This document shows, piece by piece, positions 43,094 through 54,365 of a stretch of 64,000 nucleotides of DNA. How positions within the stretch are numbered: position 1 is the stretch's first letter; each line of letters begins with the position of its first letter. The stretch spans positions 124,829 to 188,828 of the forward strand of contig DF239423.1 in assembly GCA_000507305.1 (NCBI GenBank). Reading direction: 5' to 3'. The position numbers and the translations under genes are program-made. The notes beneath the pieces are model-generated. The model did no database searches. It worked only from the letters and a program-made list of their open reading frames with translations, and was not told the DNA's origin. This DNA is from Breviolum minutum Mf 1.05b.01. Lineage: Eukaryota > Sar > Dinophyceae > Suessiales > Symbiodiniaceae.

Positions 43094-43310
43094 AGAAAAG
43101 ATGAAAGAGGGTGTCAATTTTGAGGTTTGATGACTATATAAAGGAATATATGTACATGTTATGTTAAATGTAATGCCTCTATGTGTTATACGTTTTATGA
43201 TTTAAGTTAGATGATAGATAAAGATGATGTGATATGCTGATATGCCACATTCAGATTTTGCAAGTACACCAATTTTTGAGGATTTGTGGTTCATTCATAC
43301 GATCTTCAAC
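43094..43310. other. AT-rich spacer
   Basis: ATATATGTACATG/TGATATGC-rich stretch; nothing coding. Confidence 0.55.
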
Positions 43311-43325
43311 TGGCTTTCAGTTCGG

Positions 43326-43498
43326 AGTTGGTCAAGCGGGCAGGATGTCATCATGAAACACCACAACTCCACGGCACGTTCGACATGACATCGGTGAAAT
43401 GTTGTGAGGATCAGACGCTCTTTGATCTTGGCCTCCCGAAGAAAGCTTGTGACATTTTGACGAGGACTGGACGACCAGCTGGGAGCAAGTCATGTGTA
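43326..43498 (+). CDS. Exon, possibly the N-terminal part of RlmN
   Basis: After TTTCAG the frame reads SELVKRAGCHHETPQLHGTF, DMTSVKCCEDQTLFDLGLPK and KACDILTRTGRPAGSK. The DLGLPKKACDIL part resembles the IPSLPSAAYSLL motif that starts eukaryotic RlmN-like proteins, but this is a short match. The reverse strand is also open. Confidence 0.4.
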
Positions 43499-43739
43499 GT
43501 CCCTGTAGGCTGTACATTCCTACAGGATGAACCCATGCAAGTCCAAACATGAAAGAAATGAGCATGATCAGTTTGATCTATCACACGTGTCGAGTTTTGT
43601 CTTAGACATGTAATGACATCATAAGGGTACACAACCTTGTCCGCTCTCAAATCGTAACGCGGCCGTTTTGTTAGAATGCGCAACACGAAAAGGTTAATAG
43701 GTTTCAAACTGGTGTGTTGCACTCGTGTGCCACTAGAGA

Positions 43740-43910
43740 GGATAGAGTATAGAGAAATTCACCCCCCCCAAAAAAAAATCCCCCAACCCCGCTAACCCCA
43801 CTAACCCCCCACTATCTCCAATCCCTGACCCCTGCCTCTCCCCCCAGTGTCACCACCGCCCTTTTCCCCCCCCACAACCCTGAACAAGGGGTTTTTAGCT
43901 TAAAATACGA
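43740..43910. repeat. C-rich low-complexity stretch
   Basis: Runs of C interrupted by ACCC/TAACCCC, strongly strand-asymmetric. No coding role seen. Confidence 0.8.
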
Positions 43911-44060
43911 GTGTGTTGCAAATGGAGCCGCCTACCCAATCATAAGTAGTGTACACTCCTCTCGTGCAAGCGGGAATTCCATCAATCGTCATCAGTCTTC
44001 GCAGAGAATTACTGTACCCACCATGCCAGTGGGCCCTTTTGCTTGCCCTCATGCAGTTGA

Positions 44061-45170
44061 GAACCATCAGGTGTATGATTATAATTGATCAATACATATT
44101 AACATCATATTAACGATATTACTACGTACGTAATAATATATATTTATGATATGTTGTTATGTTTCACCGGCAGAGGCAGGTTGATTCAAAAAGGTTCCTT
44201 TCCTGTGTCGAGATCCTTTGAGTCAAGTTCCTGCTCAGCATTTAGATGCCGGGTATCCAGAAGACTATCCTTTTGTACAAGCCTTTGGTCAAGGTCAAGT
44301 AACTACAGATTCTAGATTTGATCAAACGATGTATATTATTTGCTCATATAGTCATATAGTGTGTGTGTATATGTCAAATTATGCAAGAGATTTCTTGAAA
44401 TCCCTTCGCTGCATGCGACTGCAGGACAAAGCCATTCAGCAACACGCTGAGTAGTCAGATGACATCAGCAGACCAATCCACTTGTCCCTCGAACATCATG
44501 GAATATGGACACGTTTTTTCATTTCTATTTTTGAGGATGAATGATTTACTGACCCTGGTATGTTTGTTTGCTATATATATGAGAATATATATTCATGTAG
44601 TAGACACGTGTCACACGCATACAGAAACTAAGATGTATACATTACATTATTTTTATATTATATACGTATACATTACTTATTTGATTTCTGTACAAATACA
44701 TACATGATGTATAGATGTATACATTCATGATGAATCAAGGGTTTTGCCTGTTTTTGTTTTGATGACATTTTTAAAGCAAGATGGAACCAGATGAATTGTT
44801 GGATTCGTTTAGCTGAAAAACGTTGCATTCACTAGACAGCTTCAAGAGGCATCTTCCAGTATTGGCTTAGTCTTAGATAAAGATGCCTCCCAACTGTGAA
44901 CAACACTGGCAATTGTAGAAGGCCTGGAAGGTTTGTCATGTGTGCTGAGCACTCAAGGGTGGTGAGAAGAATACCTGTTTGATCCTGTTTGTGTTTATAT
45001 ACATCCGGCACATCACATTTTTGTTTCACTCTTCGACATGTTGAAATAGGTTGGATTATGTTGAAGTCGTCCAAGTTATTCCAACCATTCCGAAAAATAT
45101 CCAAACAAATATCGACAAATATCTTTGAGATCATCATCTTGTTTCCCCCGGATCCATGCTACTGACTCAA
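44061..45170. other. Intervening region with weak coding pieces
   Basis: AT-rich (44080-44160, 44570-44720) with possible exons at about 44225-44330 (HLDAGYPEDYPFVQAFGQGQ) and 44836-44885 (LQEASSSIGLVLDKDASQL). Neither is certain; they may be upstream RlmN exons. Confidence 0.35.
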
Positions 45171-45218
45171 CAACTGGGGTAATACTCTTATGGGTCGTTA
45201 CCGACCGTCGGAGGTAAG

Positions 45219-45532
45219 ATGGTCATTGACCTTTGGGACGGCCACAAGGTGGGAAAATTCGGAACAAGGCATCGACAACAAGGAGCAATGCTGTAGTAAG
45301 CCATAGGTAGGATCACCATGGATCTACTAATTGATCTCATGTTTGCATTCATGAATCTGTAATTCACAAGACTTATCATCACAATGCACCAATCTCATGA
45401 AATCTTGAGATTCATCAAAAATTAACAGCTCTTCACAGCAAGCCATCCAGCAAGCCATCGCATGCCCTTCGAAAGGTGGAGTCAGTGATTATGCGCCATG
45501 ACGATCGTACCACGATTTGCGTGTCTTCCCAG
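45219..45532 (+). CDS. RlmN exons, substrate-domain end
   Basis: 45219-45248 (MVIDLWDGHK) and 45476-45532 (VESVIMRHDDRTTICVSSQ) join in phase 0. They match the family's K-L-x-DG-x-VE-x-VIM...TxCxSSQ. GT donors at both. Confidence 0.9.
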
Positions 45533-48500
45533 GTGACGGGGTTAAGGTGGACTATGAAACACCCAACCAGCAGTTTTGTTTGCCATGAAGCTGGATATCA
45601 ATGAAGTCATAGAAACCAGTTCCAATTCATAGAGTAAATGATAAACAATAGAATCATAGAATGGCTCAATTTCTTTTCCAGACTTTTCTTGATGGCTTAG
45701 ATGTTTCTCAATTTCTCAATCAGTTTTGAGAGAGTCTGGATTTTTTTTGAGAACGTTTCACTTTTAAATTTTCACAGTAAAACGTTTCATGACGTGTTTC
45801 AACTGTGTCGTATAGCTTCAGTGGATTGGTAATTCCTCTCTACGTCCCTGGCAAAAGTGTTCTGGAAGTATCTCAATCTCGGGAATTATGTCCCCTCGGT
45901 TGTTTGGATAGATGGTTAGTTCCCTGGTAGGATTTTACACCAGAGGTTAGAACACAGATTAGGGACAGTATGTTGGTTGCTTGATGATACTGTTGATGGT
46001 TCAGAAATCTCAAGGCCAACCACCTGGGATGGTGCTCAAACCCTTGTAAATAATGGGATTTCAACTACCAAGTCTACCAACCTCAACTGGTTAGCCGGAT
46101 TTCTGAACCATCAAGACTGGGCGGTGGTTTCAAATATGTTTTATTTTCACCTTTACTTGGGGAAGATTCCCATTTTGACTGATATTTTTCAAATGGGTTG
46201 AAACCTTGAAACCACCAACCAGAAGAGTATTGATGATCTGGTTGATCTTCATTTTTCAGGTGGGTTGCCAGATGGGCTGCACCTTTTGCGCCACCGGCAC
46301 TTTGCCAGTTGTGGGAGCCACTCGGGATTTCAAGCTTTCAAGACGAACACAGATCTGTGTTGAAAGATGGATGTGATAGGACTTAAATATAACACAATAA
46401 ATACTTGGTTTGTGGTTTTTTCACTATAGATCGCCCCAAAGACTTGCTTCCATGAAATATATAATATGAATATTATGATAATGATATGTTTTCATATGGT
46501 TTGGATTGCTTTTGTTGTTTCCATCACGCAATGTTGACGAAGACAAAGCTTCGACACACTTTTGCCTCAGGATTTGGATGCAGGGGAGATCGTGGAGCAG
46601 TTCCGTTGGCTGCACTCACTGTTGTAAAAATGAGGGTATCCATGAATGATGAAACATTCCTTCCCAAAAAAAGTGCAGTTGCAATTTCCAAGTTGTAAGG
46701 TTTGCCAGGCAAACCATTGTCAAAGTCCTAAAATCTGAAGAGACTGCAGCATTTTTGGAGATAACTACTACTAGTAGGTGGTGGTTTCAACTATTTTTTG
46801 ATTTTCACCCCAATCCCCAGGGAAATGATCCAATTTGACGATCATATTCTTCAACTGGGTTGGTTCAACCACCAACTGGACTTCCTTATTTTTCTGTCAA
46901 CAAACCATGCACGCGCAACGAGATGCAACTTGCAGCCTTCAGCCAGCCACAGATTGAGGCTATTGCTGGCACAACGTTTGGAGTTTCAGAAAGGTTTATC
47001 ACCAGTGCGAAATGCCGTTTTCATGGGTGCCCTGGCAGCTGAGGGTATTTAGGCATATTTAGGCTACATAATATATATGTGCCTGGTCATAAAATGGTGT
47101 AAATATAGTTATCAATAAAAAAGGTAGATGTATTCGGTACAGATCTTTTTCACATGCATTGATGTCACGTGGGGTTCATGGGTTCAAGAGTCATTCCATG
47201 GAATGGCTATGTTTGGGATCATTTTCCATTCTCCACATGGAAGACCCAAGGAATGGGCGAACCTTTGAACAACTATGCGCCGTTGCTGCACTGAGAACAC
47301 TGCTGGCAGTATCACTTCGAAAAACGCCCAATTTGTCATGGGTGCTTGGAGAGGTGCAGGTTCAGAAGATGCTAGGTGTTTTGCAAAACGAGAAGAATCA
47401 AGACACTAAGACACATATTCTTTGGAATGATCCATGGAGTTTTTAAACTGTTTTCTATCATGGTTTCCGAACAATTCTGAGACAAATGGCTACCCAACTC
47501 ACAGCTCAGGATGCGGTGGTGGCAGCGGTTCGCAGCATGACGGACTTGGGGCAGTTGGGTTCCTATGCTTTGCCACAGAGTCGCGTGACCATTTCCACTG
47601 TCGGTGCCTTGTTGGCCGTTCGATTTGTTGGACATGTATGGTTTGTTGGTTTGTTTGTTGATGTCTTAAGTGAAAGTGAAAAGTTTGAAGAAATGATCAC
47701 ATACCACTCCACTGTAGTTTGTGATTTTCCCTGAATTTTGCTGGGAACAGAAAAAGGTGCCCACAGCCCGAAACAGGCATCCCACCAGGCCCTAAGTGCC
47801 CGTAGACATGCACATCCCATGCAGGTGAGAGTACACCAAGTGATGGATATCGGTATCATTTGCCATATATACAGAGTGGTGAAAGTTGGTGGTTCCTTTC
47901 ACTTTGCTCTTTCTTAAGACCCAAGCAAAAGAAACTTTTCATGTATAAATATATACGTATATTTATGTACATACATATCCCCTTAATGATCTCCAAATGT
48001 ATCAGTGGGTGCTTTGCACATGAAATTGCAAAGAACTCTCCTGCTCACCGCTCCGGTTCACCTCGCAGGTGTGGTTTCAAGGATGAAGCAGTTGGTTCCT
48101 AGACTGAAATTTTTGGAGGATTGTAGGACGGGATGGCACTGGAATGCTGTTGGGCAATCTTTGGATAAAGTGTATTGAAGCGTCATCATGTTGAATCTCT
48201 TCGAGTGCTGTATCACAGCGTGGTGCTGGCATATTCTGGCTCAGAATTATTGGGCACCAAAAATGCATCTATAGCAATACTAGGCACCCTACGTATCCTG
48301 ACCACTCAAAATTGGCTATTTTTGATGACCCTACCCCTGCTACACAGGTTCAAACCCTTCCACCATTTTCGGGGTCCTGAGCAGGCACCCAAATTTTGAC
48401 CCATGGCCATGGTTCTTTCTATATGTCAATACTCCATTTGACCTTCTGAATCCTTTCCGAAGTTTTGGTTCACTCTTTAACGGTGATTTTGCGCCCATGT

Positions 48501-50580
48501 GTTACTCGATGAGGGTGATAGGATTTTGAAACATCATTTCAATATATTTCAATATATTTCATGTAGAATAATACACTATATACAGTATAATGCATATTTA
48601 CCATATTAGTTTTTTTGCATGTCCTCATCATATCCACCTTTTCACTGCCACAAACCCCCCATGATGATCCCCCAACAATCCAAGGTGCGAGACTTGCCAG
48701 GCTTGAGCTTGGCGTTGTCCTTACATGCTCCAACACAGGCCATGGCCAGTCGTTTTTGGTGTCCTTAAGGTCTTGGAACGGTCCACGGTTGATTTTTTGG
48801 CTACTTATGATTCATAAAAGATGAGACTTCATGCCAGGAATTGCGAGAAAAGATCGTTCCTTCGGCCAAGCACGTTTCGATGGAAGACTTGTTGGCAGCC
48901 ATGGTTTCTCGGTGTTAAAAGCTTGCAAAAGCCACCAGCAATGGCGTGTTTTGAGGGACTCTTTTGCACACAGCACTTTGTAGTTCCATGGGTGTCCAAC
49001 GGATATGCAACTCTCCATTTGTAACTGAGGATATGCATTTGGAACAGAAGCTTGGTTCAGTTTTTTCTGCACTTCGTTCAGAGTCACAGGCTGATCTAAG
49101 AGTTCGAAGCAATCTGAATTCGATCGATTGAACAATTTGGTGGTTGGCTGTGGGAAGTCACAGGTGGGTGATATGAAAAGAAGAGTGCGAAACCAGAAAC
49201 GCAACAAAGCTTTGGGCTAATTAAACAAAGGTCACTTTTAAAGATTTCAAGGAGGCAATCAGGCAATCAGATGAAAATCCAGATTGGTGAATCAATCAGA
49301 TGAAAATCCAGTCAGAAAGATTGCTACGGTAGCAGCTTTTGACCGTCGGACTTAGGAAGACTGCACGTGCAATGATTGATGCCTGGCATTTGTCCTACGT
49401 GCTAACGTGATATGTTTTACGTATTTTTTCTATCAATACTGGTACATCACAAGGCATCTTGTAAGGTCATCGCTGTTTTGCTGAATTCAAATCCATTTAC
49501 ACTTCTTTAGAAGAAAACCTCCAGCTTTTTAAACTCAAGCCGCAAGCGATCATAAAATCACGGTTTAAAAAAGGTCAATGTTGCCAATCTTTGGACCACC
49601 AACGTGTCGAGTGCTTCACCGTTTGCTATCCAAGGAGTATGTTCTCTTGTCCCAGGAGAACGATAGCGACCTTTGTGCCACGCAACTGGGGAAACTCTTG
49701 GCCCCGCGTGCAAGGAAGGTGCGGGTTTTCTGAGAACATCATCGGATGCATTGCATGATGCAAGTAGGATCAAGTATTAATGTAGTCTTGTATTTTTTCT
49801 CATGTCTTAATATTTCCTATACCGTTGTGCCCAATGCCATTTTTCAAATTGTCCTTCAAGAATAGTCCAATAGTACTCGTCTTACACGCATACAGCGAAA
49901 GGTGCCAAAAGAATGCAAAACAATGATACAAATTCGCGGCTGTGCGCACACAATCCCACGCATGCATCTCGATGCGTATTGGCCTCTCGAATCAAAGCAT
50001 TTGCCTAGTATTTTGAAGAGTCATGAGAGTGCCACCACACCCTTCACATTCCAAGACTATACAACACACACTTTGTCCATATATCGAGAGACTTGCACGG
50101 ACATTGAGAGTTGCTGGAAGATTTTTTATTTCTTTGGAACTTCCAGCGCGGCGGGGGGCATCTTGTTGGGTCGTGGTCCGCAGATTATGGTGAACTTGAT
50201 TCCCTACAATCCCACAGCAGCCAGCACCACCACCGGTGGATTCCAAGCTCCGGCACATCAACGTGTGGAGCGTCTCTTGGATGAGAAGTTTTGATCCATG
50301 ACTTTTTTTGAGAAAGCCACCCAAACATGTTTAACATGTTTAAGATCCAACAACAAGCAACAAGCAACAAGCAGCAACAACAACAACAACACTGCAGGAA
50401 TGATTGTTTCCATTTGATCCCAGTTCGAAATTTGTTGTTCCATCTCGGAAGCAAGGTTTTCAGCAGATACTGGCGCATTTCGGCATCATGACGCGTGTGC
50501 GCCGAGAGATGGGACAAGATATAGCTGGTGCCTGTGGTCAGTCACTTGGTGAAAATGGAACCAGCAGAATAGCGTGCTAG
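45219..50580 (+). CDS. RlmN-type 23S rRNA/tRNA (adenine-C2) methyltransferase, multi-exon
   Basis: Radical-SAM enzyme that methylates C2 of an adenine in rRNA (and in bacteria tRNA) by a ping-pong mechanism. In a eukaryote it would most likely serve an organelle, but plant-type homologues also exist and location cannot be read here because the N-terminus is not resolved. Exons in phase: 45219-45248, 45476-45532, 46260-46307, 46571-46604, 47006-47026, 47251-47276, 47510-47617, 48685-48738, 48838-48903, 49635-49718, 50184-50271, 50456-50580. Key motifs: VGCQMGCTFCATG (three Cys binding the 4Fe-4S cluster and SAM), DAGEIVEQ, FMGMGEPLNNY, ITIS-type STVG, LALSLHAP, EYVLL, VNLIPYNP and MGQDIAGACGQ, whose Cys is the one that takes part in catalysis. 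A short piece between 48903 and 49635 is missing. Stop TAG at 50578-50580. Confidence 0.92.
45986..46114. repeat. Inverted-repeat element, family D (copy 6, reversed)
   Basis: Left ACTGTTGATGGTTCAGAAAT, right ATTTCTGAACCATCAAG; interior CAACCACCTGGGATGGTGCT. It abuts family A copy 4; together they fill about a third of RlmN intron 45533-46259. Confidence 0.85.
46116..46222. repeat. Inverted-repeat element, family A (copy 4)
   Basis: It begins TGGGCGGTGGTTTCAAAT and ends GAAACCACCAACCAG, directly abutting a family D element (45986-46114). Both are inside the RlmN intron 45533-46259. Confidence 0.8.
46260..47276 (+). CDS. RlmN exons with the radical-SAM CxxxCxxC motif
   Basis: 46260-46307 (VGCQMGCTFCATGTLP), 46571-46604 (DLDAGEIVEQF), 47006-47026 (LRNAVFMG) and 47251-47276 (MGEPLNNY). 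The phase 1 junctions at 46604/47006 (L codon) and 47026/47251 (G codon) reconstruct LRNAVFMGMGEPLNNY exactly. The MGF(K)xN stretch normally between ATGT and LTSGEI is shorter here. Confidence 0.92.
46771..46881. repeat. Inverted-repeat element, family A (copy 5)
   Basis: CTAGTAGGTGGTGGTTTCAA... to GGTTCAACCACCAACTGG in the RlmN intron 46605-47005; interior GATCCAATTTGACGATCATA resembles copy 1. Confidence 0.8.
47510..48903 (+). CDS. RlmN exons, SAM-binding core
   Basis: 47510-47617 (DAVVAAVRSMTDLGQLGSYA... VTISTVGALLA), 48685-48738 (VRDLPGLSLALSLHAPTQ) and 48838-48903 (ELREKIVPSAKHVSMEDLLA AM). The first follows a GC donor (TAT|gcgccg); the second ends at a GC donor (CAG|gccatg). Confidence 0.92.
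49022..49634. other. RlmN intron region with the missing exon
   Basis: Between LLAAM (48903) and EYVLL (49635) the family needs about 12-15 residues. A candidate near 49540 (after ACTCAAG) is too weak to call. A duplicated AATCAGATGAAAATCCAG lies at 49267 and 49296. Confidence 0.5.
49635..50580 (+). CDS. RlmN terminal exons with the catalytic Cys
   Basis: 49635-49718 (EYVLLSQENDSDLCATQLGK LLAPRARK), 50184-50271 (IMVNLIPYNPTAASTTTGGF QAPAHQRVER) and 50456-50580 (FQQILAHFGIMTRVRREMGQ DIAGACGQ...). The junction VER|FQQIL restores the family sequence VSRFQKIL. The end is 12 residues after GACGQ, a normal place for the family. Confidence 0.92.
50366..50392. repeat. (CAA)n run
   Basis: CAACAAGCAACAAGCAACAA followed by a pure CAA run in RlmN intron 50272-50455. 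Confidence 0.9.
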
Positions 50581-50849
50581 GAGACCACCATTGGACCATC
50601 GATTTTCTGGTGACATTTAGATACATTTAGATCATTTAGTGACGAGTTTTTGAAAGGCATCTCAGTCTGTCAACGAAACATTTCGAGTGACAATGGATAC
50701 ACAGGTGAAAGGTTTTTTGTTGTCCAATCTAAACCAACAAAACCATCAATTCACTTCTTCTAACCTTCAAACAGCTCCCCAAACGACATGAACCTCGATG
50801 ACATGGCTGTTTTTTTCCCAGCTGACAAAAACCGTTGTTTCCTGCAGGT

Positions 50850-50880
50850 TAGCCTTGAAGGCGGCGCTGCCGGGAAATGA
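50850..50880 (+). CDS. Possible short exon
   Basis: CCTGCAG|GTTAGCCTTGAAGG reads VSLEGGAAG; too short to be sure. Confidence 0.25.
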
Positions 50881-51218
50881 CTTCATGTGGTTTTATCATG
50901 TTCCATCCATGCACCAAAAAAGGAATGAATTTTTGGTTCACTGTCACTCTAGCCCTGCTTTTGCGCAAAGATCATCCCATGTTGAGGTGACACTTGCTGG
51001 AAGGATTTTGTTCTTGTGCCCCTTGTGAAACAGCTTCCGAGCAACGATGTGTGACGATGGAATTTCAGCAGAAGCTAGGACCCCCAACGTCTTTTTGACA
51101 TCAATAAATTGAGATATGAATGCATCAACAATCATCAACATATATCAAATTGCTATACAACCACTCTTCTACAAACCGGACACCCATGCCTGCCTTTCTT
51201 GGCCAATGGTGTTCACAG

Positions 51219-51349
51219 GAGACTTCAGCAGCAAACAAGGAAGATTTGGAAGACTTTGTCCAATGGCGTCGGCGGCAGCCGGGGAATGCCAAGGCCATGG
51301 TCAGCGCTGAATGTGAGGCGCGGATGTCCCGATTCATCAGACTCCGACG
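51219..51349 (+). CDS. Exon of unidentified helical protein
   Basis: CACAG|GAGACT... reads ETSAANKEDLEDFVQWRRRQ, PGNAKAMVSAECEARMSRFI RLR and ends at gtgtgt. Highly charged and helical. First strong exon after RlmN. Confidence 0.7.
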
Positions 51350-51842
51350 GTGTGTTGCAACCAGACGTTTATCAGAATCAGAATCAGATGAAAATCAGAG
51401 AGGTCATTTTTTATGGAATCCATTTTAAACGGGGGGGTCAAATGTATGCAAATGTATGGAAAATTTGAGGATTTCCTTCTGGATATAGTGCAGTGTTTGG
51501 GTTGGTACAATGACCCCCCTGTATCATGAATTACAGTATCATTCAATAGATGGGGGAATAACAAGTTCCGGTTGCCAATGTTTAATCTAGTTTCACGCAA
51601 ATGCCATTGGACGGATTTTGTGACAGTTATATCACGGCCGATGTGATGTTCTTAGTTTTTATCCAGAAATTGCATGCATCGCTGCGTTTGATCATGTATG
51701 AAAGTACAACATCGAAAAGAAATCTAAGATGATAAAACATGACACCAACCACAGAGTCTACCATAAAAACCAGACTTAACCACACTTACCAACATGAGTT
51801 TCATCATTTTTGTTAATTTCTACATGGCATAAATCTCTCGAG

Positions 51843-52580
51843 GCCTTGGTCACAGCTGCTATGGAGGCCAGGGAGTTGGCGAGAAGGACACCCGTGGTTG
51901 TTTTAGGGGAAGTGAACAGGCTGTGTAGGGAGTATACTGACATATGGGTGTTTCCAAAAATAATGGTACCACCAAATCACCCATTAAAAAATAGGGTTTT
52001 CCATTATAAACCATCCATTTTGGGGTACCTCTATTTTTGGAAACACCCATATACTATCCAATTTGTATGGATCACAAATGATTACAAGATAAAAACCGCT
52101 GTATGGATCCATCTTTCCATTTACCCCCAACTATAAGAATGGAATGTCACACGGTTTTGAACACCACAACTGTGACACTGGAGAGATTCCCAGTTCCCAC
52201 GACATTCGCCCCAGGTGGACATTGCAGGATCTATGAGCTCCTTAACACAAGCTCAGAAGAGGCCCTTGTGGATGCTGATCAAATTCATCCAAATGCAATC
52301 ATCCAATGATCAAGAAGTCATTCAATATATTGATGTCTATAGATGTCCATATGTTTTACATATATCCATATTCATGAATGATCAAATGGCCAGAGTTCGG
52401 AATAAAACTTGAACATGAGTTAGGTGGCATATTGGAGTACGTGATATATGATTACATATTTCTCAAGTATTGGCAGGATCACCGTCAGATTCACTTCTTG
52501 CTCCCGGCCAGGGCTTCCAATTGGACATGGCTGCAGTTTTCGATCTTGGCCACTTGGCAAGGGGCAGATGGCAAACGTTT
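51843..52580 (+). CDS. Three linked exons, unidentified protein
   Basis: 51843-51919 (ALVTAAMEARELARRTPVVV LGEVN), 52228-52276 (IYELLNTSSEEALVDA) and 52512-52580 (GFQLDMAAVFDLGHLARGRW QTF). The first ends AG before a GC donor and the second starts G, restoring an Arg codon: ...GEVNRIYELL... in frame. The second appears to end at a GA donor (GCT|gatcaa). A long alpha-helical segment is expected. Family not recognised. Confidence 0.7.
51942..52052. repeat. Inverted-repeat element, family E (copy 1)
   Basis: Near-perfect ends ATATGGGTGTTTCCAAAAAT and ATTTTTGGAAACACCCATAT. Interior CCATTATAAACCATCCATTT. It lies 22 nt inside an intron that starts GC at 51920. Confidence 0.9.
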
Positions 52581-52765
52581 GTAAATACGTTGGGATGAAA
52601 ATCGATAAGTAAGTACATATAGTACATTATGTATTTACTAAGACTTGATTTTTAATGCTCACTGTTTATATAGTAAAAAAATCACATAAGTGTCTTATAA
52701 AACTGTTATAAGTGATAGTATGTAAACCATCATTGTTTTCAATAACTGGCTATAAAGCCCTAACT

Positions 52766-52890
52766 ATATGGGTGTTTCCAAAAATAGGGGTGTTTCCCCC
52801 AAAATGGATGGTGAAAATAATGGAAAACCCTATTTTTTAATAGGATGATTTGGAGGGATTTCACCCACTATTTTCGGAAACATCCGTATA
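52766..52890. repeat. Inverted-repeat element, family E (copy 2)
   Basis: ATATGGGTGTTTCCAAAAAT at the left, TTTTCGGAAACATCCGTAT at the right, in the next intron but one (52581-52922). Confidence 0.85.
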
Positions 52891-52922
52891 AAACCCATCT
52901 CCTGGGGGATGAATTTACCAAG

Positions 52923-53045
52923 GCCTCCGTGACACTCTCCTTGGCCACTCTGGCCGTGGTGGCTCCCCGGCCGCGTGCCCGGAGCTGACACGGCCGATTC
53001 CGAAAAAGCGACGCGCAATTGCTGCGGCTGAAGTGGTGGAGTTTT
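52923..53045 (+). CDS. Exon(s) of the same unidentified protein
   Basis: After CCAAG one frame reads ASVTLSLATLAVVAPRPRAR S to TGA; a second, downstream, reads CPELTRPIPKKRRAIAAAEV VEFFS. Either an intron lies between or only one frame is used. GC content is far above the surroundings, which supports coding. Confidence 0.5.
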
Positions 53046-53122
53046 TTTCATGAGACTTTTCCAACAGTCAATTGATTGGTTTATAATTACTATTTTATGA
53101 TTTCTTTTGTTATATATGCTTT

Positions 53123-53740
53123 GTGTATACGTTTTCCGTAGACAAAATCAATGAGATGTTGTGTTCAGTGACTTTGAGGGTGGAATCAGGAATGAATCAC
53201 ACAGAAATCCCTGTAGAGCAAATCACATCAAGCCACTTCTTTCCAGCCTTGACAAAACGTGGACGTAGCTTTTATAGTGTTTTCTTTGCCCACCATGCAT
53301 TGAGATCACTAAGAGTCACCGAATCACCAGATAGGCTGAAATTGACGCATTACAATTTGTACTGCATGAAGTTGTCGCATCTTTGGTTAGAAACGAAATT
53401 GAATTTGTTGGACCTGACAAATTGCAAGGTTGCTCTGATTTAATCTGATTTATTATTGGGAAAGTACTCTACTTTTGGTGTTTGCTGAATTGAAGGTGCA
53501 AACAGACTTTATGTATTGATTTACACTGGCATAGGGTGGTGCCCCACTACAAAACTTTGGAATCGTATTCTCGAAATTTGCCCGTCGCTTACTGCTCAAA
53601 GCTTTAACATTCCCACAAGTTACGTTGTGCGTTTAAGTGACGAGTTCTGCGACTCTACTTGTGAATTTGCTGCAATTAAAGCACACCATTCAGACACGAC
53701 ATCATTATCGGTTAGCTCGTCCTTGGTGCAACCTTTTTGA
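53123..53740 (+). CDS. Two AT-rich open frames, unidentified (possible pseudogene or mobile-element remnant)
   Basis: 53123-53443 (TEIPVEQITSSHFFPALTKR ... SFYSVFFAHHALRSLRVTES) and 53516-53740 (GIGWCPTTKLWNRILEICPS ... CEFAAIKAHHSDTTSLSVSS) are in the same frame, 73 nt apart, and are the longest intron-free non-repeat open stretch in the window. Codon use is AT-rich, unlike the GC-rich exons on either side. That suggests a different origin: a foreign insertion, a retro-copy or a mobile-element fragment. No family recognised. Confidence 0.45.
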
Positions 53741-54304
53741 ATAGACAACTGATGTATTTAAATATGTATATATATATATCTATATATACGTGGATTGATA
53801 TCAATTTATGCTTTCAATATCTAGCAATTTGTTAATTTAAGATTGTTGAAGAAGACGATCGGAGGATCCTTCTCAATGTTTGCATCATGTCAAATGCTTT
53901 TGCTAAATTTTACCGTGGTCATTCGAATTCGGAACCTGGAGTTTGTTGGTGGTCCCTTTTTTGTGGAAGATCTTGATTTGCTGATTTGTTTGAGCAAAGT
54001 CGTAAGGAAAAACGTCTAAGTAACGTGCTGCCAACTGATGGATCACTGGCATTACGTATGATCACCACTGGTATGACCTGGCACCACCTCCTGTTGATAT
54101 TTCATAGTATCATTCCATGAGATTGTGACGCAGTGTGACGCCCTTCTTTTACATCACATAAGTATGTGTCAAAAACTCTTTGGAGCCATGTTATTGATGC
54201 TTATCAATGTGAACATTACATACATGATGTAGTTTGTCACATGATTGGTGGTATTTTCTGGATGAGTGAGTGTATCGGTGTCCCACATCACATGGCTCAG
54301 TGAG
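53741..54304. other. Non-coding stretch
   Basis: (TA)n run near 53765-53790; otherwise mixed sequence without exon signals. Confidence 0.55.
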
Positions 54305-54365
54305 GCAGACAATCTCATGGCAGCATATTTGGAAGAACCGCTGTATGCCTTCTGGAAGAATGCAG
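54305..54365 (+). CDS. Exon of unidentified protein
   Basis: GTGAG|GCAGAC... reads ADNLMAAYLEEPLYAFWKNA and ends at gtgccg. Clear coding character. Confidence 0.65.
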
